A stretch of DNA of 34,952 nucleotides from Bradyrhizobium sp. dw_78 (GTDB lineage Bacteria > Pseudomonadota > Alphaproteobacteria > Rhizobiales > Xanthobacteraceae). The translations under genes and the position numbers were made by a program. The stretch lies in the NCBI RefSeq assembly GCF_018449525.1, contig NZ_JAAVUS010000017.1:1-34952 (forward strand), given 5' to 3'. Positions 23,386 through 31,909 of this stretch are shown here, piece by piece (the first letter of the stretch is position 1; the number at the start of each line of letters is the position of its first letter). The notes beneath the pieces were generated by a model that made no database searches, was not told where the DNA came from, and worked only from the letters and a program-made list of their open reading frames with translations.

Positions 23386-23689
23386 TCCACTTCCCCGCTC
23401 CGGCATTGCCATTGAGTTGGCCATTGGCGTACGCACCATGCAGTGAAACACGCACAAGGCCCTCGCGCCCGACACTCCCGGAAACATCAGCACCCGGCGC
23501 AGAGATCTTTCCGTCTGCCACCGTAAGTGTGGAGCTTGAGGTCGGTTCGCAACTGCCTGTCTTGGTCACAACCGTGACATTCCACAATCCGTCATAGGGG
23601 GTCTGGGCCGTCGCGGGGGCCGCAATGAGGCCGGAAGCAGCAACGAAAAATGAGCTAAAAAAAGCCAAACGAATGCGTTGGTCGCGCAT
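23330..23689 (-). CDS. Small secreted protein of unknown function
   Basis: 119 aa. Signal peptide MRDQRIRLAFFSSFF then VAASGLIAAPATAQ. The mature part begins TPYDGLWNVTVVTKTGSC and ends with GAYANGQLNGNAGAGKW and GIPCSGRWEASRQ; two cysteines likely form a disulfide. I recall similar short proteins in Bradyrhizobium without an assigned role. It overlaps the next minus-strand gene by 56 nt in another frame. Confidence 0.78.
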   Translation of the reverse strand: MRDQRIRLAFFSSFFVAASGLIAAPATAQTPYDGLWNVTVVTKTGSCEPTSSSTLTVADGKISAPGADVSGSVGREGLVRVSLHGAYANGQLNGNAGAGKWNGASAGIPCSGRWEASRQ

Positions 23690-23886
23690 GAATCAGGATC
23701 TCCGATCTGGGTGAAGGAGCGACTTATTCCGTTACAATGTGTTCAAAATTTGCTGCGTCGCGTCAACCCGGATCGCTCCCGTGGCACTGGACAACTCAAA
23801 ATGAAGGTTATTTTATCAACTAGAACAATAGCTTGCCCTGTTAACCCAGATCTGCCGTTTTTCACAATATCTGCCGTTCTCACGGC

Positions 23887-24477
23887 TTAAAGCGCAAGTT
23901 TCGGCGCGCTGGTGGCAAATTCCTCGTCCTGCGGCTTGGCCGGCAGGGAATTGTGGGCTTGAGCGTATTTTATGACCTCGACCAGAAGTCGTTGGCCGAG
24001 CGGCGCCAGCGCGCGCTCCCAGAGCTGACGCGCCGTCTCGCCTTTTTTGACGAAAACCCAATCCTGGGCGGCGATCGCGCCGGCATCCATGCGGTCCGCC
24101 AGATGGTACACGGTGCCGCCGGCAATCGGGTCGCCTTCCTTGATGGTCCATTCGACCGCGGCGATGCCGCGGTGCCGCGGCAACAGCGAGGGGTGATAAC
24201 CGATGCCGCCGAATTTTGCTGCCGCCAGCGCCTCCTTGCTGACGCGCGCATGGCTATGCGCCGTTACGATCAGGTCGGTGCCGGGGGCAATTTCGGAAGC
24301 CACGACCAGCTTCGGATCAGCCTGCACGGTCACTTCGATGCCGGCGGCACGGGCCGCCGCGGCCAGCCGGTCTTCGGCGTCGGCCACGACCACCCGGACA
24401 ATATCGACGTCCTGCTGGCGCAGGGTATCCAGGGTCGTCACGCCGAAATGGCGGGAGCCGACAAGGGTGATCCGCAT
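23887..24477 (-). CDS. Formyltransferase-fold protein with altered catalytic Asn
   Basis: 196 aa containing only the N-terminal Formyl_trans_N fold (Rossmann-like); true methionyl-tRNA formyltransferases are about 310 aa and carry a C-terminal OB domain. Motifs: MRITLVGSRHFG, IVTAHSHARVS, GYHPSLLPRHRGIAAVEW, then GTVYHLADRMDAGAIAAQD. The family triad Asn-x-His ... Asp appears here as Gly93-Tyr94-His95 ... Asp131: His and Asp remain, Asn is Gly. It could formylate or deformylate a different substrate or work without the Asn; calling it fmt would be wrong. Single gene. Confidence 0.85.
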   Translation of the reverse strand: MRITLVGSRHFGVTTLDTLRQQDVDIVRVVVADAEDRLAAAARAAGIEVTVQADPKLVVASEIAPGTDLIVTAHSHARVSKEALAAAKFGGIGYHPSLLPRHRGIAAVEWTIKEGDPIAGGTVYHLADRMDAGAIAAQDWVFVKKGETARQLWERALAPLGQRLLVEVIKYAQAHNSLPAKPQDEEFATSAPKLAL

Positions 24478-24770
24478 GATGTCTGTTCCGTTCCAAGCCG
24501 TGTTTTTCCGTCGATAACATGCCGGGGTCTGCCGTCACGCCGCCTGCGTTCCCGCGCAGCGGGTTATCAACAGGGGCGGTCCGGGAAGCCCGCGAGGCGA
24601 TGGACCGGCTCTATCAGCGTTCGATCCCGACCAGAAGTGCCCGCACGCTCATGGCGGCATGCTTGCGGCGGTGAGGCGGCGCAAGTTTGAAAGGCAAACG
24701 TCGACCGCTAGAGATCTATCGGTCCGATTGAAGCGGAACCGGGCTCCCGTCATTCACCTCAGTATTCGCC

Positions 24771-25001
24771 TTAGTTCAAGCCAATCGACGATGCGTGCGC
24801 CCGCGTTACGGGCGCGGTGCGAAGACGCTCCGATCGCATATCGAGGCAGCGCCGCAGTTCGGCCCCGCTTTGCTTGATCTGGTTGCGGAGTTCACGGCTC
24901 TCGAAGGCCGTCAGCGATGGCATGCTGAGATGTTGCCAGGCGACTCTCTGCCGCTCCTGATGCTCACGAATGTTGCGTTCCAGAACATCCGGTTCGGTCA
25001 T
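24771..25001 (-). CDS. Small conserved hypothetical protein (helical)
   Basis: 76 aa from ATG 25001: TEPDVLERNIREHQERQRVAW then SLTAFESRELRNQIKQSGAELRRCLD. Highly charged and predicted helical, possibly a coiled coil. An in-frame ATG at 25046 is possible; the shorter start is preferred because the upstream 15 residues look unrelated. No family recognised; no signal peptide. Confidence 0.55.
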   Translation of the reverse strand: MTEPDVLERNIREHQERQRVAWQHLSMPSLTAFESRELRNQIKQSGAELRRCLDMRSERLRTAPVTRAHASSIGLN

Positions 25002-25233
25002 GATCGAGGGCCCGCTTTCAAGGTTGGTCCACCGCAGGTTGCACATCCCATACTTAACGGATGATTAACGGCGATGCGCCGACCGGATTCCTTTGCGGAG
25101 CAGGGCCTGGGCCGAAGCAAGCCGAATGTACCGGAGTAACTCAGATATTAACGATTCAATCTTAATTTGAAGGACGGGAATCACAAACTCTTGACGCTGC
25201 GCCTGGCGCGGCAAGCATGGGATGGGATGGGGA

Positions 25234-26943
25234 ATGCCGAAGCTGCTCAATTTGTTCTCGAACCGCTCGATCGCCGCAAAGCTCGCCGTGATGACAGTCG
25301 CCGGCGCGATCAGCATGGCGCTGGTCGCCGTCACCGTGCTCCTGATCGCCCGCAACCAGCTATTCACCGAGCGCACCGAGAAGGCGCACGCCATCGTCGA
25401 TGCCGCCTGGCAGATTGCGGATACCTTTCAGCGCGCCGCTGCCGCGGGCCAGATGACGGAGGAGGAGGCAAAGGCCCGGTTCTACGCCGCCGCCGGCGCG
25501 ATCTGGTACGAGGGACACACCAACTATGTCTTCATCTACGATACCGAAAGCGGACTTTGCGTCCTCAATTCGTCCATTCCGGGCCTCGTCGGCAAGGACA
25601 TGCGGCAGATCAAGGATGCCAATGGCTTCCCCTTCGCGACCAGGCTGATTGATATCGCCAAGCAGGGCGAGGGCAGTGTTCGCTATACCTTCATGCGCAG
25701 CAGCGCGGATCCGACGCCGCTCGACAAGGTCGCCTATGCGCGAGGTTTCGCCCCGTGGCATCTGATGATCGGGGCCGCCGAGTACATATCGGATGTCGAT
25801 GTCTCGTTCTGGTTGATGGCGCGGACGGCGTCGGCCGTGATCGCGATTCTGATGCTGCTGTCGATCGGGATCGCCTGGGCGATTACGCGCAGCGTGGTGC
25901 GGCCGCTGACCGGCTTGAAGGAGCGCATGGCCTCGCTCAGCACCGGCGAACTCGACGCGCCCGTCGCCAATGCGGATCGCCCCGATGAAATCGGCCAGAT
26001 GGCGCGCACCGTCGAGGTCTTCAGGGGCGCCATGATCGACGCCAATCGCCTGCGCGATGACCAGGCGGCGGCGGAGTTGCGGCAGGCCGAGCGGCGCAAG
26101 GCCGATATGAACCGGCTCGCCGATCAGTTCGAGAATGAGGTGGGCGAAATCATCACGCTGGTCTCGACCGCGGCCGGCCAGTTGGAGGCTTCGTCCAGCA
26201 CCTTGAGCAAGACAGCCGATACCGTTGAAAAGGTCAGCCAGCGGGCATCCAATGCGTCCGGCGACGCTTCCGCGAATGTCCATTCCGTCGCCTCGGCCAG
26301 CGAGGAGCTTGCTTCCTCGGTCGGCGAAATCAGCCGCCAGGTCGAAACATCCGCCCGTATCGCCGGGGAGGCGGTCGAGCAGGCGCAGCAGACCGATGCG
26401 CGGATCAGCCAGTTGTCGCAGGCCGCGGCCAGGATCGGCGACGTCGTCGACCTGATCCAGACCATCGCCGGCCAGACCAATCTGCTCGCGCTCAACGCCA
26501 CCATCGAGGCGGCCCGCGCCGGCGAGGCGGGCAGGGGCTTTGCGGTGGTCGCCGCCGAAGTGAAGACGCTGGCCGAGCAGACCGCAAAGGCCACGGGCGA
26601 GATCAGCCAGCAGATCACCGACATCCAATCGGCTACCCAGGATTCGGTGACGGCGATCAAGGAGATCGGTGCAACCATCGGAAGGATTTCGGAAATCTCC
26701 TCCGCGATTGCCTCCGCCGTCGAGGAGCAGGGCGCCGCCACCCAGGAAATTTCCCGCAACGTGCAGCGTGCCGCCGAAGGCACCACGCAGGTCGCGGCCG
26801 ATATTTCCGACGTCCAGCGCGGTGCGTCCGAGACCGGCGCCGCGTCGTCCCAGGTGCTGTCAGCCGCGCAGTCGCTGTCGCGGGAGAGCGAGCGGCTGCG
26901 GCGGGGCGTCGGAAATTTCATGAACAATGTCCGGGCAACCTGA
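25234..26943 (+). CDS. Methyl-accepting chemotaxis protein (single-Cache chemoreceptor)
   Basis: About 569 aa. TM1 is near the N-terminus (LAVMTVAGAISMALVAVTV), followed by a periplasmic ~150-residue domain with WYEGHTNYVFIYD and GLVGKDMRQIKD, the sCache_2 pattern; TM2 is ASAVIAILMLLSIGIAWAI, then a HAMP domain (RSVVRPLTGLKERM ... DRPDEIGQMARTVEVF). The signalling domain contains the conserved hairpin tip QTNLLALNATIEAARAGE and a long coiled coil rich in S/A/E. ATG 25234, with GGGATGGGGA before it, is chosen over ATG 25222. No che genes are adjacent, so it must use a chemosensory array encoded elsewhere. The ligand is not predictable from sequence. Confidence 0.93.
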   Translation: MPKLLNLFSNRSIAAKLAVMTVAGAISMALVAVTVLLIARNQLFTERTEKAHAIVDAAWQIADTFQRAAAAGQMTEEEAKARFYAAAGAIWYEGHTNYVFIYDTESGLCVLNSSIPGLVGKDMRQIKDANGFPFATRLIDIAKQGEGSVRYTFMRSSADPTPLDKVAYARGFAPWHLMIGAAEYISDVDVSFWLMARTASAVIAILMLLSIGIAWAITRSVVRPLTGLKERMASLSTGELDAPVANADRPDEIGQMARTVEVFRGAMIDANRLRDDQAAAELRQAERRKADMNRLADQFENEVGEIITLVSTAAGQLEASSSTLSKTADTVEKVSQRASNASGDASANVHSVASASEELASSVGEISRQVETSARIAGEAVEQAQQTDARISQLSQAAARIGDVVDLIQTIAGQTNLLALNATIEAARAGEAGRGFAVVAAEVKTLAEQTAKATGEISQQITDIQSATQDSVTAIKEIGATIGRISEISSAIASAVEEQGAATQEISRNVQRAAEGTTQVAADISDVQRGASETGAASSQVLSAAQSLSRESERLRRGVGNFMNNVRAT

Positions 26944-27437
26944 AGATCGCCGGCCGGTCCAGCGAGCGTTGCGATTGGTTTGATGAGTTCCGGCGACGGC
27001 GTGCCGCCGGAAGCAAGGCTGTGGAAGGCTTTGCACCCGGTTATCAACAGCTGTGGTTTGTTGCGCAGCAAGCCTTTGTACGAGAGAGCAGATTCCAAAA
27101 ATAGCGGCTGTGGATAGGCTGTGGATAAGCTCCGCATCGATCGTCGCCGCGGCCAGGGAAGCTCGGGCGAAACGCCATCCGTGTTTTGAAAGGGATGTCC
27201 AGCCCGAGGCCGAGGACACAGGGATTCGCGTGGCACCTGCTGCAAGTTGCCGAGCGAGATAAATACAATTCTTTAAGGCCCTGATGGTTGAATTAAAGGG
27301 CCGCACCGCCGCGCGGCCGATAGCCGGGCGCCGAGCCTTCAACCTACCCCAGGGCGAGCGTGCGCCCGGCTATTTCGCCGGCGCAAGCCCTTTGGCCCGC
27401 CGCATCAGCTAAGGTCGGCCGCGCTTTCCCCGACGCG
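26944..27437. other. Gap after the chemoreceptor with DnaA-box-like words
   Basis: 494 bp without a credible gene. Three DnaA-type 9-mers occur within 90 bp: TTATCAACA (27041-27049, one mismatch), TGTGGATAG (27109-27117, minus strand, one mismatch) and TGTGGATAA (27120-27128, perfect on the minus strand). No AT-rich unwinding region or replication gene is near, so it is not a convincing origin; a DnaA titration or regulatory site is possible. A tiny minus-strand open piece ending APAK-stop lies near 27370-27405 and is probably remnant or chance. Confidence 0.4.
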
Positions 27438-27815
27438 CTATGGTACGCGCGGGATCCGGTGTCCGGTCGTCATACGCATATTGCCGCAACGGCTGTTGAG
27501 ATAGGCCCCGATGCGCCCGGCCAATCCCGGCATTCCCGGGCGGAATTTGTCGCTGGGAACAACCGTCGTTTCCGACGTCGGGCCCGCGATCACGATCGGA
27601 TGCGTCGGGCTCCAGGAGCCGTCCATGTTGTAGAAAAATTCGCTGCAATTCGCCTGCGCGTGTGCGGGAGACGCCATTGCGGAAAGACCCAGGCCGCCGG
27701 CCATGACAAGTCCTGTCAGGATGCCTGTTTTTCGTTGGAGGGCGGTTGGATGCAGGCCAGGGACGCGACGGTTTTGCAGGGCCGTTACCTCGCTCAAAGG
27801 ATGAGTGACCCGCAT
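27438..27815 (-). CDS. Small secreted protein of unknown function
   Basis: 125 aa from ATG 27815. After a 27-residue basic leader comes LTGLVMAGGLGLSAMASPAHAQ, a Sec signal with an AHA-Q cleavage site; an ATG inside that signal would make it too short. The mature part ANCSEFFYNMDGSWSP, HPIVIAGP and RPGMPGLAGRIGAYLNSRC includes two cysteines. I recall the same layout in short Bradyrhizobium exported proteins; no function known. The start is uncertain because no strong ribosome site is visible. Confidence 0.68.
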   Translation of the reverse strand: MRVTHPLSEVTALQNRRVPGLHPTALQRKTGILTGLVMAGGLGLSAMASPAHAQANCSEFFYNMDGSWSPTHPIVIAGPTSETTVVPSDKFRPGMPGLAGRIGAYLNSRCGNMRMTTGHRIPRVP

Positions 27816-28166
27816 ATAGCACGCAGATTACCGCCTGATGTCAGATCTCCGGCAAAAAGATCGATTTCAGCGGCCCGCTTGTATCGCGTCCATGCCCGAG
27901 GGCGGACGGATGGCGGACAAGGACAGCTGTCGAAGGCGCATCGGAGGCGGGCCATCGAAAAAATGCCGCCTCATCCCCGGGCCGTGGGGGTGCCAGGATG
28001 AGGCGGAGTCAAGGGTCATATGAGCTTGGCGCCGCCGCGCCTCGCAACATCAAATGTGCAATGAGGATTCGGGCAACTTGGGGGCGGGGCAGCAAGTCTT
28101 TGACGCTTTAAATAAACCACGGACTTTGCCGGAACGGATCGATCCGCCGCGAATGTCTTCGGGATT
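27816..28166. other. Gene-free gap with the terminator of the next gene
   Basis: 351 bp. The only clear structure is the minus-strand terminator at 27958-28006. A TTGACGCTTTAAAT-like plus-strand promoter word lies near 28099-28112 with no plus-strand gene behind it. Confidence 0.4.
27958..28006 (-). terminator. Terminator downstream of the 73-aa gene
   Basis: 11-bp perfect stem CCGCCTCATCC (27966-27976) / GGATGAGGCGG (27996-28006), with a GC-rich loop; on the minus strand it ends CATTTTTTC (27965-27957). It is 160 nt past the stop at 28167. Confidence 0.75.
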
Positions 28167-28388
28167 TCAATCGGCGACGCGACCTTCGCCGTTCAACCAG
28201 CCATGGATGATGTGCCATTTGTCGCGGCCTCTGCCCTGGAATTTCAAAAGGGGCGATTGCGCGTCCTTCATCTCGAGATAGAACTTCAGGGAATCTCTGC
28301 CGGTTGCCTGCTCCGGTCCGATAGGCTGCGTTTTGATCCATCGATCCCATTCGTGGACGATCAGGCGCTTGGCTTCTTCACGTTTCAT
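28167..28388 (-). CDS. Small conserved hypothetical protein (73 aa)
   Basis: Soluble, 73 aa from ATG 28388 (MKREEAKRLIVHEWDRW), with GGTGGGG upstream; the in-frame ATG at 28439 adds a Lys/Pro-rich stretch that does not look conserved. The central FYLEMKDAQSPLLKF and final DKWHIIHGWL carry aromatic residues typical of a compact alpha/beta fold. I do not recognise the family with certainty. Confidence 0.6.
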   Translation of the reverse strand: MKREEAKRLIVHEWDRWIKTQPIGPEQATGRDSLKFYLEMKDAQSPLLKFQGRGRDKWHIIHGWLNGEGRVAD

Positions 28389-28508
28389 CGCGTACCCCAC
28401 CGCGCTCTTTTTTCGAGACGGCGGCAGAATTTGCGGCAAATATTACAAAACTATTTGCCGCACTGATGAAAGTCGGCGGTATCCGCCACGTTTCCTGGAA
28501 GCAGCACG

Positions 28509-28531
28509 AAAAGACCGCCCGAAGGCGGTCT
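28509..28531 (-). terminator. Orphan terminator with TTCG loop
   Basis: Minus strand: AGACCGCC-TTCG-GGCGGTCT (28531-28512) followed by TTT. No recognised gene lies immediately upstream on that strand, so it must end a short RNA, a lost gene or read-through. Confidence 0.7.
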
Positions 28532-28750
28532 CCCCGAGCCTGATGACTATTCGCTCTCAAGCCGCGTGCGCCGTTCCCCCGCCGATCATCAACCCAGCCA
28601 CCTTGGCGCCGCCGTCAATCTAAGCGGCGCCGGAAGCGCCTGGGAAGGAAAAAAGAGGGGCATGATGCGCAAACCGGAACGGCGTTGCCGACACGACACA
28701 ACGGCGCATGCCGCGGCAGGTGGACGCCGAAGACCCGGCACCTCCGACCC

Positions 28751-28773
28751 CGGTTCTGATTCAATCAGAACCG
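28751..28773. repeat. Long palindrome, copy C
   Basis: CGGTTCTGATT (28751-28761), C, AATCAGAACCG (28763-28773): the same 11-nt arms as copies at 13430-13452 (one base changed) and 22732-22776. It is followed by GATGAG-GTT-CTCATC. Confidence 0.85.
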
Positions 28774-28813
28774 ATGAGGTTCTCATCCATCGGATGGTGC
28801 CGTAAGGAGGGTG

Positions 28814-28840
28814 CAAATAAAAGCCGCCCGAAGGCGGCTT
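28814..28840 (-). terminator. Terminator of the PEP-CTERM-type gene
   Basis: Minus strand: AAGCCGCC-TTCG-GGCGGCTT (28840-28821) followed by TTATTT. It begins 22 nt after the stop codon at 28862. Confidence 0.85.
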
Positions 28841-28861
28841 CCATTGCGCTGTGTTCTTTCT

Positions 28862-30325
28862 TTAGGCTTGGCTGAAGCGGACTTCACCGCGGCGCGTGCG
28901 GCGATAGCTGACAAGGCCGATGCCGGCGAAGCCGAGCAGCAGCATTCCCCAGGTGGAAAGCTCGGGAACGGCCGCAACCGGTGCGAAGGCAACGCCCTTG
29001 AAATCGCTGTCGGCCGGAGCCGCGGCGAGTTCGTCGAATGTCTCATCCCCCGGCAGGCTCGTCGCGGAAAGCGAGTCCGTGATGCCGTACAAATAGGTCT
29101 GGCCGGTGTCTGTCAGTGAGAAGCTGGTCGCAAACAACTCGACTTCCTGCTGGCCATTCACCGTCACAACTTCTCCGGTCAGACCGTACAAACCAGAAGT
29201 GCCCGAACTGGCGCTGCTTGATACCAGGTGCAAACCATTGGCCAAGGTGTAATCGAGGACCCACGAGCCATTCACAAGGCTCCACTTTTGCAGCCCGCCG
29301 TCGCCGCCGTTGCCGCCCTTGGTGTTCTTCGGATCGCCACTATCGGCGACATAGAGCGTGGTGGAGTTCGCGAAAAAGAAGCTCTCGGGGCTGAGGTTGA
29401 CTTTCTGGCCGCTGTTCAGGCCGTTCGAAGTCGCCGAAGTGATCGTGATCAAGCCTGCGTTATTGGTGCCGAATCCGGGAAGCTGTGCCGGCCCATTGCT
29501 GCCATTCGCGACGGACGTGGGCGGTGAGCCGGCATTGCCCAGCGTGCCGATAAAATCGCGATTGTTCGAACCGCCCTTGCTGTCAACCGATGTGTAGAGC
29601 GTGTTGTTGTAGATTTGCACATCGCGCGTGTCTTGAGACGTACCGCCGCCGGCATCGTTGCCGGTGATCGAGGTTGCCGACTTGCTGCCCAGTGTCGTGT
29701 AGAAGACGCCGCTGGTGCTGTCCGATCCGGCATTGCCTTGACCTGACACGTAGAATGACTTTCCGTCCGTGGTGTAGACGCTGCGCGGATTGTTTTGATC
29801 GAAGACGTTGTACAGCGCAGTCGATGTATCGACGCTGCCATTGGCGCCGATCAGCGCGACGACGCGCGAAACAGGGGTATAGGACTGACCGGTCAGGCTG
29901 CCCGATTGTCCGAGCGCCTTGTTCGACGAATCAGGGCCATAGGCGCCCGGATTGGCATTGAACGCATTGGCGTTCACGCCGTAGCCCATAATGGTGAGAT
30001 ACTGGCCGTTGCCGGAAAGCTGTAACGTTCCTTCGGAAGAAGAGCCATACTCGCCCGAGATGGCGACATTGTTTCCGGATGCCGTTTGCGGGAGCGTCAT
30101 CGAGCCCGCGAAAGTGGTGCTGCTGGTGCCGTTCAGGCCATATTCGTACAAGGTCAGCGGAGCGGCCTGATTGTCGGAATAACTGCCGGTGTTGCTGCCG
30201 TCGCCTTCGACCGAAACAACGAGATCGCCGGCGGTGAAGGAGCTGAACGTCTGCGCGGAAGCGCTTTGCGCAAAAGCTCCTGCCGCCACCAAGGTGGCAA
30301 GCAAAGTAAGATTAGATTTTAACAT
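28862..30325 (-). CDS. Secreted protein with PEP-CTERM-type sorting tail
   Basis: 487 aa. Signal peptide MLKSNLTLLATLVAAGA then FAQSASAQ. The body is low in charge and rich in Gly/Ser/Thr/Asn, with repeated strand-turn units (SVYTTDGKSFYVSGQGN, TLYVADSGD, GLQKWSLVNGSWVLDYTLANG, GLYGLTGEVV), suggesting a beta-propeller. The C-terminus is FKGVAFAPV, then VPELSTWGMLLLGFAG and a basic RRTRRGE: a short motif, a hydrophobic helix and an Arg cluster, the PEP-CTERM arrangement recognised by exosortases, with Leu in place of the second Pro. No exosortase or exopolysaccharide cluster is in this window. ATG 30325 has GGGGA upstream; the long open extension before it has no family sequence. Confidence 0.85.
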   Translation of the reverse strand: MLKSNLTLLATLVAAGAFAQSASAQTFSSFTAGDLVVSVEGDGSNTGSYSDNQAAPLTLYEYGLNGTSSTTFAGSMTLPQTASGNNVAISGEYGSSSEGTLQLSGNGQYLTIMGYGVNANAFNANPGAYGPDSSNKALGQSGSLTGQSYTPVSRVVALIGANGSVDTSTALYNVFDQNNPRSVYTTDGKSFYVSGQGNAGSDSTSGVFYTTLGSKSATSITGNDAGGGTSQDTRDVQIYNNTLYTSVDSKGGSNNRDFIGTLGNAGSPPTSVANGSNGPAQLPGFGTNNAGLITITSATSNGLNSGQKVNLSPESFFFANSTTLYVADSGDPKNTKGGNGGDGGLQKWSLVNGSWVLDYTLANGLHLVSSSASSGTSGLYGLTGEVVTVNGQQEVELFATSFSLTDTGQTYLYGITDSLSATSLPGDETFDELAAAPADSDFKGVAFAPVAAVPELSTWGMLLLGFAGIGLVSYRRTRRGEVRFSQA

Positions 30326-30866
30326 GAGCCAGTCCCCGAAAATAAATGCTGGCCCCGCTATGTGATGCTTACGTGACCTTCGCGCGCGGCAATATCTGTG
30401 GCGATCATTACAGTTATGTGACAAATGTATCAGGGTGGGACGCCGTGTGGCCGGTGCCATCATCCCTTCAGGCAATCATCGATAAATCCGAGGTCAGCTT
30501 TTGAATAAATCCTCCGAATAAATCGCGGGTACCGGATTCGGATTTCTCGGCCCGCCGAGGATATCGAAAGACAGCGATCACCATCACGCTGGCCGCGCAA
30601 TAAGCGGGAAGATGCGCGGATTGCGCTTAAAATTTCAGTTCAATATCCACAGGGGGAATTTGCGCCGAGCCATTTCGCTGCCAACACGGTCCCGACGGCG
30701 AGATTCGGAATATCGCCCATCTGGCCCGTCCCGTGCCGGGACGGCTTTGAGCCGTCGTGGCCTCTTCGCCTCGCTTCAAGTTGCGGCTGTATTGCTACAG
30801 ACAGCCCCGCTGGCACCCGATAATGTTCCGCTCCTCAGATTCCAAAAAAGCCGAAGGACGACTGAC
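30326..30866. other. Gene-free gap between divergent secreted-protein genes
   Basis: 541 bp. It contains CCGTCCCG/CGGGACGG-type and GACGGCT-TTG-AGCCGTC hairpins (the latter at 30740-30756), and AAGGA (30853-30857) serving the gene at 30867. No reliable promoter or gene was identified. Confidence 0.4.
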
Positions 30867-31136
30867 ATGCGAGCCCAGATCACACTCCCAGCCATACTCG
30901 TTGCGTCTCTGTTGGGATCGACGATGGCCGCCGTCGCGCAAACCGGCGAGTTCGCCAGCCCGGTCCCCGGCCAAGTCGTTCACGAAGGCTGGGCGCTGCA
31001 GGATGAGTTGCAAAATGCGCGGTCCGGAATGCCCGGCAAATCCGCGAATCCGCTTCGCGCCAAAGCCCGCTATGACGGAGATTCCAATTCAGCCGGTCGC
31101 GCCGCAATCAGCGGCAAGGCGAAGAGCGAGCAGTGA
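30867..31136 (+). CDS. Small secreted protein of unknown function
   Basis: 89 aa from ATG 30867 with AAGGA upstream. Signal peptide MRAQITLPAILVASLLGS then TMAAVAQ; the mature ~63 residues (TGEFASPVPGQVVHEGWALQ, then GKSANPLRAKARYDGD) lack cysteines and are polar. The long open frame upstream of this ATG shows no protein signal. Family not recognised. Confidence 0.65.
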   Translation: MRAQITLPAILVASLLGSTMAAVAQTGEFASPVPGQVVHEGWALQDELQNARSGMPGKSANPLRAKARYDGDSNSAGRAAISGKAKSEQ

Positions 31137-31300
31137 GGTCAGATCTGACGGCCCTCGGCCAGATACCGGGGCCGTCGTCGATCCCGACACTCGCGCGCAG
31201 GGGGGCGCCTCGCGCTTTCGCAGAAACAGCCGAGTTTCGGCGGCGGCCGGCCATTCTGGCGTATTTTCGCTTGCGGCCTGATCCTCGGTGTGACGCGGCC

Positions 31301-31690
31301 TCAGCGCCACAATCCGTACGAATTCCATTTCGATTCCGGAATGATCGAACCGACCTGATATTCGAAGGAAAGCACCTTCAAATGATCGGGTGACGCTTGG
31401 CACTTGAACGAAAATCGATACCAATTCCCGGCGCTGCGAAATGCGCCACCGGTGCCAACCAGCAAATCTCCCAGATGCCTGGGCGCTGACATCACATCGG
31501 ATTTCGCCCGATCGGGACTGAACCCGCTATTACCGTGGCCGATACGATTCATCGCCTCATAGTCGCATATCTGCTCGAGCCGAACTTGCGGGTCCAAATG
31601 CTTCAGGCTGGCTATGAATCTCGGGTCGGCGGCGAGGGCGGGTGTGAGGGCAGCAGTTGCGAAGAGGCAGGTCAGCGCAGGAATTTTCAT
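31301..31690 (-). CDS. DUF930 domain protein, secreted
   Basis: 129 aa. Signal peptide MKIPALTCLFATAAL then TPALAADP. The DUF930 landmarks are present: FIASLKHLDPQVRLEQICDYEA, PDRAKSDVMSAP, GTGGAFRSAGNWYRFSFKC, and VLSFEYQVGSIIP; two cysteines probably pair. Function of DUF930 is not known; members are exported alphaproteobacterial proteins, some as C-terminal domains of larger proteins. Here the domain stands alone. Confidence 0.85.
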   Translation of the reverse strand: MKIPALTCLFATAALTPALAADPRFIASLKHLDPQVRLEQICDYEAMNRIGHGNSGFSPDRAKSDVMSAPRHLGDLLVGTGGAFRSAGNWYRFSFKCQASPDHLKVLSFEYQVGSIIPESKWNSYGLWR

Positions 31691-31833
31691 TACCAGTCTT
31701 CTGAAGTGATTGATCGCGAGTCGGGGGAACGGGCGCCGGACGGGAGTTTATAGAAAGCGCCCCTGTTTTTGTGGACAACCGCTTTCGACCATGCAGCGTG
31801 GTCTGGAAAGTGTCGATGCGCGCAAGGCTTGCA

Positions 31834-31909
31834 TGGTGAGCGCGGAGGGACTCGAACCCTCGACCCCATGATTAAAAGTCACGTGCTCTACCGCCTGAGC
31901 TACGCGCTC
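31834..31909 (-). tRNA. tRNA-Lys (anticodon TTT)
   Basis: 76 nt including an encoded CCA. Acceptor arms GAGCGCG (31909-31903) / CGCGCTC pair; D-arm text TAGCTCAG ... GTAGAGC; anticodon loop CTTTTAA with TTT at 31876-31874; T-arm GGGTTCGAGTCCC. The discriminator is A. Confidence 0.95.

Larger units (their letters stand above)
28389..28861. other. Gap with two TTCG-loop terminators and a palindrome
   Basis: 473 bp without a recognised gene. It holds the orphan terminator 28509-28531, the palindrome 28751-28773 and the PEP-CTERM gene terminator 28814-28840. A tiny minus-strand frame (near 28615-28559, ending GGGTAHAA-stop) lies in front of the orphan terminator and may be the end of a lost gene or a very short one; I do not call it. 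Confidence 0.4.

Noticed and set aside
26944..27437. Replication origin
   Set aside because: DnaA-like words are present but there is no AT-rich unwinding region, no replication gene and no further boxes.
30612..30866. Upstream extension of the 89-aa secreted protein
   Set aside because: The signal peptide and ribosome site fix the start at 30867; upstream codons are Arg-rich and hairpin-forming.
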